From positions 1-64,000 of the IMG/VR virus record IMGVR_UViG_3300028034_000051: a stretch of DNA of 64,000 nucleotides. The stretch is one strand, 5' to 3'. Made by a program: the position numbers and the translations under genes. The stretch is from a virus. Below the pieces are notes generated by a model that saw only the letters and a list, made by a program, of their open reading frames with translations, was not told where the DNA came from and ran no database searches. Positions 58,575-64,000 of this stretch are shown here, piece by piece (positions within the stretch are counted from its first letter, which is position 1; the number at the start of each line of letters is the position of its first letter).

Positions 58575-58882
58575 TTTAAGAACACCCTGAGATACTTGTT
58601 TTCAACTATACCAGGTACATAACCAGATTTAATAACCTCATAACTATTACCGTTCTTTACTATCTCGCTTTGAGGATTTAGTTTAGTAGTATCAGGAGAT
58701 AACCAAACTTCTATTGAAGAAACTATCTCATTTCCTTTATCATCACGAATTAGTTTTGTTTCTTCTTTCCAACGACAAGCAATATCCTGGCCCACAAGAT
58801 TAGTTTTCTTTTTACCACTCCCAGTGGTCCCAAGAAAATTATTAATCTTATCTACTCTAGCATTAAAGTAGCTCTCAATCAT
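58571..58882 (-). CDS. Head closure protein
   Basis: A 103-residue beta-rich protein: TNLVGQDIACRWKEETKLIR and VWLSPDTTKLNPQSEIVKNG, then YEVIKSGYVPGIVENKYLRV. Matches small head-tail stopper proteins. Overlaps both neighbours by four bases. Confidence 0.75.
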   Translation of the reverse strand: MIESYFNARVDKINNFLGTTGSGKKKTNLVGQDIACRWKEETKLIRDDKGNEIVSSIEVWLSPDTTKLNPQSEIVKNGNSYEVIKSGYVPGIVENKYLRVFLK

Positions 58883-59238
58883 ATAAGATCACCAACTTGG
58901 AACTTATACTTCTTTATCAGTTGCCTAACTGTCGCACAGTAAGCTATCCCATCAATTATATAGGCTTCACTAACCCCTTCGGATATACTTATCCTTTCTA
59001 TTCCTTGAGACTGCATTTTAAGCCTTTGCCTATCTTCTGGTCCTAATTGTAAAAGAAATAAAGCCTGTTCAAATACTGCTTTATTGTAATCTTCAGTACT
59101 CATCCTATTTGCAAAACTTAATGAGTCCACTTGATTTAGGGCCATAGTCAAGGCGGCATTCTTTTTACCATCAGTAGAATTGTCCCATTCGTCAGTCCAG
59201 AGCCGGTTATTGAAATAGTTATTAGCACCACTTAACAT
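58879..59238 (-). CDS. DnaT-like head-tail connector
   Basis: A 119-residue helical protein (SGANNYFNNRLWTDEWDNST, ALTMALNQVDSLSFANRMST, GIERISISEGVSEAYIIDGI) of the adaptor group annotated DnaT-like. It docks to the portal. A role in DNA binding is not implied. Confidence 0.8.
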   Translation of the reverse strand: MLSGANNYFNNRLWTDEWDNSTDGKKNAALTMALNQVDSLSFANRMSTEDYNKAVFEQALFLLQLGPEDRQRLKMQSQGIERISISEGVSEAYIIDGIAYCATVRQLIKKYKFQVGDLI

Positions 59239-59248
59239 GTGGTATCAC

Positions 59249-59614
59249 CTACAATTCTTCAGCAATAGATTCGACAAGTTCATCTTTAGACTTCTTACTA
59301 TAGTTACTGACATCCAATTCACTGGCTAATTTACGTAATAAATCAACCGTTAACTTATCAATAGTTGGCATATCGCTAGCTTTATTTAATTCTTCTTGTA
59401 ATTCCTCTACCTTTTCTTTCATCGCTTCGTACCTTCCAACTGCAACCACTTCCGGACCACCTTCGCTCTTCATCTCTTCTGGGTCCTTAGCAACGCCTAA
59501 ATTAATTAATCTATTAGCTTCATCAATTGGCAACTCAATAACCTTTTTAGGCTCTATCCTTTTACCCTCTCGACGAATAGCCTGTTCTAAAAACACTTCC
59601 TTCATTTTGGCCAT
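59249..59614 (-). CDS. Capsid-adjacent protein with HeH/SAP-like C-terminus
   Basis: About 121 residues from ATG 59,614 (GGGAGGTTGATATT upstream); an upstream extension is not supported. The C-terminus (IDKLTVDLLRKLASELDVSN, KSKDELVESIAEEL) is a Rho-N/HeH-type helical fold frequent in this place. Confidence 0.7.
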   Translation of the reverse strand: MAKMKEVFLEQAIRREGKRIEPKKVIELPIDEANRLINLGVAKDPEEMKSEGGPEVVAVGRYEAMKEKVEELQEELNKASDMPTIDKLTVDLLRKLASELDVSNYSKKSKDELVESIAEEL

Positions 59615-59668
59615 AATATCAACCTCCCATAATAGAAATAGGAGAGGCGTCAACCTCTCCCTTTAGTC

Positions 59669-60700
59669 TTAGATTACTGTAGCCTGGAATACTTCATCTG
59701 CTCTCTCGAACGTAGGAATAGAAGTAGCAGCAGCTTTAGTTACAATTTCCACTGGATCCTTACTGCTTTTATAAGTAACAGCATAGATACCAGGTGCATC
59801 TGTAGCTTCTAAATTATCATCTAATAACGCTTCTTCAGTAGGTCCTAATAACTGACCTCCTAATGCTCCATCTGGCAACATAACAAACTTGTTTTCAGGG
59901 AACATCCTTACACTAGAATAAGCTCCAGCATTATCCTGAGTTCTACCACGAACATTATAAGTAGCAATAGTAGGTAGTCCCATTCTCTCTAATAACTGAT
60001 TTACATCATTAAGAGTAATAACTCTGCTACCGCCATTATCACCAAAGATCATCTGTCTAACTGTAGAGTTTTGGAGCATGTTAGAAGCAACAGTGTTAGA
60101 AGTTAATGCTCTGCTTAATTCAACTCCTGTATCACTAGTGACAGTATTGGCCCATCTTTGAATATCTTCGATAGGATTAGAAGCTGCATCACTCCAAAGA
60201 TTAGAACCACTTAATATCTCCTGATGATCTGCCGGCACTCTATAATCAACTTCTGCTTGGATCTTATCACCAGTAATAGTGATCTTGCCATTAGCTAAAG
60301 CATCCATCTTCATTTTTTCAATTCTAGCTTTAATTGCAGCTACCATATTGTCTAAATCACCAAAAATAGTGTCTCTAACTGCTTCTAAATCTCCTAATCC
60401 TTGTCGATTAAGCTGAACTAATGTATCTCCATCTAATGGAATTTTACGCTTGATAGCAGGAATAGAACCTTCGTCAACGTAAGCTCCTTCTCTACTAGCC
60501 TGATCAGCTTCTACACCAAAAGCGTGAACATTAGCTAATACAGGTGCTCCAGCAGCTCCTTTTACAATCTTATACTTTAATTCATTAGTAGTATCTTCTG
60601 GAAAGAATAAGCTACCAATGTAATTCGGATTAGCTTCTAAGTTTCTAGCATAAGTAGTAGTATACTTTGAATCAAATAAGTCTTTTAAAATTTTATTCAT
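59669..60700 (-). CDS. Major capsid protein, lambda gpE type
   Basis: A 343-residue protein of the phage capsid E family: YTTTYARNLEANPNYIGSLF, DEGSIPAIKRKIPLDGDTLV, KARIEKMKMDALANGKITIT, MFPENKFVMLPDGALGGQLL. Different lineage from the HK97-type capsid of prophage 1. Confidence 0.92.
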   Translation of the reverse strand: MNKILKDLFDSKYTTTYARNLEANPNYIGSLFFPEDTTNELKYKIVKGAAGAPVLANVHAFGVEADQASREGAYVDEGSIPAIKRKIPLDGDTLVQLNRQGLGDLEAVRDTIFGDLDNMVAAIKARIEKMKMDALANGKITITGDKIQAEVDYRVPADHQEILSGSNLWSDAASNPIEDIQRWANTVTSDTGVELSRALTSNTVASNMLQNSTVRQMIFGDNGGSRVITLNDVNQLLERMGLPTIATYNVRGRTQDNAGAYSSVRMFPENKFVMLPDGALGGQLLGPTEEALLDDNLEATDAPGIYAVTYKSSKDPVEIVTKAAATSIPTFERADEVFQATVI

Positions 60701-60731
60701 CCTGTTTCACTCTCCTTATCTTAAATTAGTC

Positions 60732-61295
60732 TTACACAAATGTAATTTGGTCTAAGTCTGTCTTTTCTTTATCGCTTACCGTACCAGGTAATCTAGCTTC
60801 GATAAGTCTAGCTTCATCAATCCCACCGACTGCAATATCCCCGTCAGTACAATCTACATCATGTGGATATAAAACAAATACAGCAGTGGCACTTCCGTCA
60901 GTTACAGTTACTGAATCACCAGTACTTGCAGCTGCTCCTAATTGAGCAGTAAGCGTAATAGTATTAGCTACTTCATCTACAGTATCAATAGTTGCAGTAG
61001 TGCCACCTACATCGATTTCATCACCACTCTGGAAATAAGTAGCATCTACGACAGAAATAGTGGTATCAGTAGATGCAGCATCACTAGCTAATTCTGTAGA
61101 CTTAACAGGTGCATATTTACCACTGGATGTAATCTGTCCTAATCTAGTTCCTAATTCTACAATTTTACGCCCTTCAGTATTTGCTTTAACTTTACTTGAA
61201 TCAATAGTTGCTCCAACAGAAATATAACGTTTCTGTTCAGAATCTAAGATATTAACTTCACCAGTAATATTCGTTCTTTTAATAGATAAATCCAT
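60732..61295 (-). CDS. Head decoration / fibre protein
   Basis: A 187-residue protein between scaffold and capsid. N-terminal beta region (EQKRYISVGATIDSSKVKAN), a middle Ala/Thr-rich beta domain (STDTTISVVDATYFQSGDEI) and C-terminal segment with ARLPGTVSDKEKTDLDQI. Matches capsid-decorating proteins in position and style. Confidence 0.78.
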   Translation of the reverse strand: MDLSIKRTNITGEVNILDSEQKRYISVGATIDSSKVKANTEGRKIVELGTRLGQITSSGKYAPVKSTELASDAASTDTTISVVDATYFQSGDEIDVGGTTATIDTVDEVANTITLTAQLGAAASTGDSVTVTDGSATAVFVLYPHDVDCTDGDIAVGGIDEARLIEARLPGTVSDKEKTDLDQITFV

Positions 61296-61311
61296 TATTC
61301 ATCACTCCCTT

Positions 61312-62010
61312 TTATTTATTCCACGGATCTTTTACCTTTTGGTTACTCTTCTGCTTATCTGAATTACTTCTATCTTTAGCTAATTCAGCAGCAGACTTAT
61401 AAGTATCATCACTACCACTAGGGTTACTGTCTCCACCGATATCTTGACCGCCTTCTTTGCTACCGATTAAATCTGGTTTATCTTCTGCAAGTTCATCAAT
61501 TAGCTTACCAGCTCCAAATTTCTTGCCATCTTCACTAGTAATTATATTACCTTCTTTATCAGTAGCAAAAATATTGCCTTCATCATCGACTTTAAGTCTG
61601 TCTTTAAGACCTCTCTTTTCTACTAAAAAGTCAAAATACTCTTCATCTTCAACGCCAGCTTTAGCAGCAGCTAGTTTCAATTCATAATCTTTCTTGAAAT
61701 CATTACTAGCTTCTTGATCCTTCTTTTCTAATTCCTCAATCTTAGTTTCATACTCTTCTATCTTCTCTGGATCAACTAAATCCTCCATCTGCTCTTTAAG
61801 CTGTTTAATTTGCTTATTCTTCTGCTCAATCTCATTTTCATGTAAGTTTCTTTCTCGACCTAATCTTCTATCTAGTGCATCGTCAAATTCTTGCTGAGTA
61901 AGTAAATCATCAGTACTTGGCATTGCATCTTCAATTTGACTTCTTAGCTCATCAGTAACCTCGACATCATTGTTTTTTAATACTTCTAATACTTTATCCA
62001 CAATCAACAT
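61312..62010 (-). CDS. Scaffolding protein (DUF4355-like)
   Basis: A 232-residue, mostly helical, highly charged protein: coiled coil at about 60-125 (NLHENEIEQKNKQIKQLKEQ), then KAGVEDEEYFDFLVEKRGLK and disordered C-terminus. Standard before decoration and capsid genes. Confidence 0.88.
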   Translation of the reverse strand: MLIVDKVLEVLKNNDVEVTDELRSQIEDAMPSTDDLLTQQEFDDALDRRLGRERNLHENEIEQKNKQIKQLKEQMEDLVDPEKIEEYETKIEELEKKDQEASNDFKKDYELKLAAAKAGVEDEEYFDFLVEKRGLKDRLKVDDEGNIFATDKEGNIITSEDGKKFGAGKLIDELAEDKPDLIGSKEGGQDIGGDSNPSGSDDTYKSAAELAKDRSNSDKQKSNQKVKDPWNK

Positions 62011-62047
62011 CTCCTTCCCGATTTTAAGTCTCGTTCGACTCCCGTTT

Positions 62048-62106
62048 AAGCTCGTCAGCTTTGTCTTAACCAGTATTGTCTTACCCGTATTATAAGCTCG
62101 TCAGCT
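62048..62106. repeat. Direct repeats in the scaffold leader
   Basis: AAGCTCGTCAGCT occurs at 62,048-62,060 and 62,094-62,106, 46 bp apart. TAAGACAA also repeats between them (minus strand). The rest of the 240-bp gap has tandem terminators and a TATAAT-like box on the minus strand at 62,090-62,095; a late promoter may lie here. Confidence 0.6.
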
Positions 62107-62162
62107 CCCAACAGAGTTTATTGTCATCCAGCGTCTTGGACATTAGTACATATAATAAAAAT

Positions 62163-62215
62163 AACACCCACTAAGGTGTTTAAGCATAAGAAAAAGCACC
62201 CTTTATTGGATGCTT
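62163..62215 (-). terminator. Tandem terminators after the immunity gene
   Basis: AAGCATCC/GGGTGCTT (62,195-62,215) followed by TTTTC, then AACACC/GGGTGTT (62,163-62,180) followed by TTTTTATT, both on the minus strand. They separate portal/MuF/immunity from the capsid genes. Confidence 0.85.
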
Positions 62216-62253
62216 AAAAGTATCTATTTTATTTTAAAATAAATCAATTTTCT

Positions 62254-62496
62254 TTAATGCAAATATAATTCTATATCAGTAATAATCTCCTCTAATTTTT
62301 TGCCTTGTACTCTAAAATTTTCTAATAATTCATCTATGGTTTCAAACTCAATTGAAGGTTCCCAGGCTTCACCAGCTGCATAAATTCCATGGACAGGACA
62401 AATAGAATATTCTCTCCCATTATATCCAAACTCTATATCTTTAAAGCTTTTTAAGTCTTGGATTAATTCATCAATACTATTATATTTGCCAGCCAT
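62254..62496 (-). CDS. Candidate immunity protein for the MuF toxin
   Basis: An 80-residue acidic protein: SIDELIQDLKSFKDIEFGYN, GREYSICPVHGIYAAGEAWE, and FETIDELLENFRVQGKKLEE. This compact pattern is familiar from small orphan immunity-like proteins in Firmicutes. It begins 13 bases after the MuF gene and is followed by strong terminators, an odd place for a structural gene. The immunity role is inferred from position and pattern. Confidence 0.65.
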   Translation of the reverse strand: MAGKYNSIDELIQDLKSFKDIEFGYNGREYSICPVHGIYAAGEAWEPSIEFETIDELLENFRVQGKKLEEIITDIELYLH

Positions 62497-62509
62497 TTAA
62501 ATCATCTCC

Positions 62510-63730
62510 TTATTTAGGAAGAATATCTGAATTTAATTTTCTTTCATTCTTGATCACTTCTCGAGTAGTACGATTTTTAAGTTCTCCATTTTCCCACTCA
62601 AAATCATGAGCGTGCTCACCATTTAACCCATATGGATGGTTATCTGGTCTATTATGAGGGTTAGTATCTATTTGTTTAATTATTTTTCCTTGTTTATCAT
62701 AAAATACTCGTTGTTTGATTGGTTGATCTCTACCTTCTAAATCTATTACGCCAAATGGTTTATATGTTTTAGGAGCAGAACTACCAAGTTCTAATACTTT
62801 GTCTGTCTTTATTATACCATTTTCTGTGTCATATTTAAACTCATCTTTATAATATTTTGTTACGTCTTCACCACGTTTTTTAGCATATTTCTCCACCCAT
62901 GGAGTAACAACATGAGCACAATTAGGATGATATGGTGGCCTTTGTTCTAACGCTGGATACCTGTCACTATTACCGGAAATAGCAAAAACCTTGCCTTCAT
63001 ATAAGTTACAAATATCCATACCATCTACATCAACATGTTTACTTATTTTAACCAAATCTAGTTCATTTTTCTGCATGCGATCAATGGTACCTTTAGTTTG
63101 GTATTCACGGGTTCTGGTTCTGGCATACATTCTAGCATACTTAACTGGATCCCATTTGCGCCCAGCAGAATCAACTAACTTTAATCCGTTTTCTCGTAAC
63201 TCCCGGTATATCTTAGAACCTATTTCATCTCCAGTAGTTGTACCACCTAATTTACCCGGTTCCTGTACTACTCTAACCCCTTGTCCTTCTTTAATCCCTT
63301 GCTGGGCTAATTTATCTAATCTATCTCTCATATCATTATTGACCATTTTAACATCTTTAAAAGTCTGTTTCTTAATCTTATCTATAGTTTCTTTGATAAA
63401 CTCTCTATCTCTAGGTTTAAGAGTTATTTTTCCGTTACTATCTCTCTTGACAACTGCATCAACTATATCTAATCCCCGAGTATAGCTCTTTTTCGAAATA
63501 ACTTCAGCCCATTTTTCAACTATTTTATTTAATTTATTAACTTTTGTGTTAACCTCTTTTTGAAAAGCCTTAGCTACCGAAGGATTAAATCCACTTTGTT
63601 CTAATCGATTTATGCTTTTTTCTAGGTCTTTAACAACTTTATCGTAATACTTAAGCATTTTTATTATTTCATCTTTAGTTGGATTTTTTTCTAATCCTTC
63701 AATGTTGTTGAGTTTATCGTATAACTTCAT
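62510..63730 (-). CDS. MuF-domain minor capsid protein with C-terminal toxin-like domain
   Basis: A 406-residue protein. Residues 1-300 are a minor capsid/MuF-type protein (WAEVISKKSYTRGLDIVDAV, KYARMYARTRTREYQTKGTI, DICNLYEGKVFAISGNSDRY, RPPYHPNCAHVVTPWVEKYA). Residues about 327-406 are an added domain with GVIDLEGRDQPIKQRVFYDK and His-rich HNRPDNHPYGLNGEHAHDFE, resembling the short variable C-terminal toxin modules of phage MuF polymorphic toxins. The next gene is the candidate immunity protein. Confidence 0.85.
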   Translation of the reverse strand: MKLYDKLNNIEGLEKNPTKDEIIKMLKYYDKVVKDLEKSINRLEQSGFNPSVAKAFQKEVNTKVNKLNKIVEKWAEVISKKSYTRGLDIVDAVVKRDSNGKITLKPRDREFIKETIDKIKKQTFKDVKMVNNDMRDRLDKLAQQGIKEGQGVRVVQEPGKLGGTTTGDEIGSKIYRELRENGLKLVDSAGRKWDPVKYARMYARTRTREYQTKGTIDRMQKNELDLVKISKHVDVDGMDICNLYEGKVFAISGNSDRYPALEQRPPYHPNCAHVVTPWVEKYAKKRGEDVTKYYKDEFKYDTENGIIKTDKVLELGSSAPKTYKPFGVIDLEGRDQPIKQRVFYDKQGKIIKQIDTNPHNRPDNHPYGLNGEHAHDFEWENGELKNRTTREVIKNERKLNSDILPK

Positions 63731-63742
63731 CTAATCACCGCC

Positions 63743-64000
63743 TTACAATACAGGAGCAGTACGTTCTTCGGCTTTTTCTGCTTCTATCCTGCTAATTTCA
63801 TCCTGTATTCTCTGCTCTGACCAGTCTGGATGGTTATATCTCACTTTTTCCTCTGTACTCATAGCTGAAGCTCTGTCTAATGATTCAGTAGTTTCAGCTT
63901 TCTCTTTTGGATCATCAGGCAATCCATCACGCCAAGTAATACTTGGCTCTTCTACTTTATAATTCTGACCATTATGCTCATTATCTAGCTTTTGAGCTAT
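63743..64000 (-). CDS. Portal protein, 3' end (partial)
   Basis: The last 85 codons of a gene entering from the right edge: EEPSITWRDGLPDDPKEKAE, STEEKVRYNHPDWSEQRIQD, ISRIEAEKAEERTAPVL. This is the C-terminus of SPP1/A118-type portal proteins. Its stop is 12 bases before the MuF start. Confidence 0.85.
   Translation of the reverse strand: MAQKLDNEHNGQNYKVEEPSITWRDGLPDDPKEKAETTESLDRASAMSTEEKVRYNHPDWSEQRIQDEISRIEAEKAEERTAPVL

Noticed and set aside
40700-64000. A second DGR variable repeat in prophage 2
   Set aside because: I found no stretch resembling the GC-rich 1601-1620 element or the GGSW...GCRLA codons in this part.

Overview
The window holds two different temperate phages integrated head to tail in a low-GC, Firmicutes-like genome. 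AT-rich coding, strong AGGAGG ribosome sites and HK97/lambda-type modules fit Bacillota. Both lysis regions lack a Gram-positive amidase, and the visible endolysin is a GH108 type common in phages of diderm hosts, so a diderm lineage such as Halanaerobiales is possible. That is inference; no host gene is visible except a tRNA fragment.

Prophage 1 (about 1-40,450; its late end lies left of the window) is a contractile-tailed phage. Reading leftwards from its integrase: integrase, zinc-ribbon membrane protein, ImmA/IrrE protease and repressor on the plus strand; a divergent Cro-like gene behind an operator-promoter; small early genes and an excisionase-like protein; a recombination block (SbcC-like ATPase, RecT, metallo-beta-lactamase-fold protein); a replication protein whose gene carries seven iterons at exact 33-bp spacing, and a DnaC-like loader; many small zinc-binding proteins, a radical SAM protein, a prophage-encoded primary-type sigma factor, an AbrB regulator and RecU; an ArpU-like late regulator; HNH, TerS and TerL; a portal-MuF fusion, protease and capsid; connectors; sheath, tube, chaperones and tape measure; baseplate; tail fibre. 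The fibre gene is the target of a complete diversity-generating retroelement (DGR: variable repeat, Avd, template repeat, reverse transcriptase), followed by a holin.

The junction (40,408-40,730) holds a 3' fragment of a tRNA-Val(GAC) gene with paired GGCGACA direct repeats on both sides. This looks like an attP-type junction between two prophages using the same attachment site.

Prophage 2 (about 40,600 to beyond 64,000) is a lambda-like siphovirus, late region only. Reading leftwards: portal end, a MuF capsid protein with a candidate toxin tail and its candidate immunity protein, scaffold, decoration, gpE-type capsid, connectors, tail tube, frameshifting chaperones, tape measure, a self-contained moron, gpM/gpL/gpK/gpJ-like tail tip genes, a beta-propeller tail protein, holin, endolysin, radical SAM protein, second membrane protein, terminator, and a cargo pair under its own operator-controlled promoter beside the attachment site.

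The strongest observations are the DGR with adenine-only variation, the MuF toxin/immunity pair, the iteron origin, the divergent sigma factor, and the independently transcribed accessory units.
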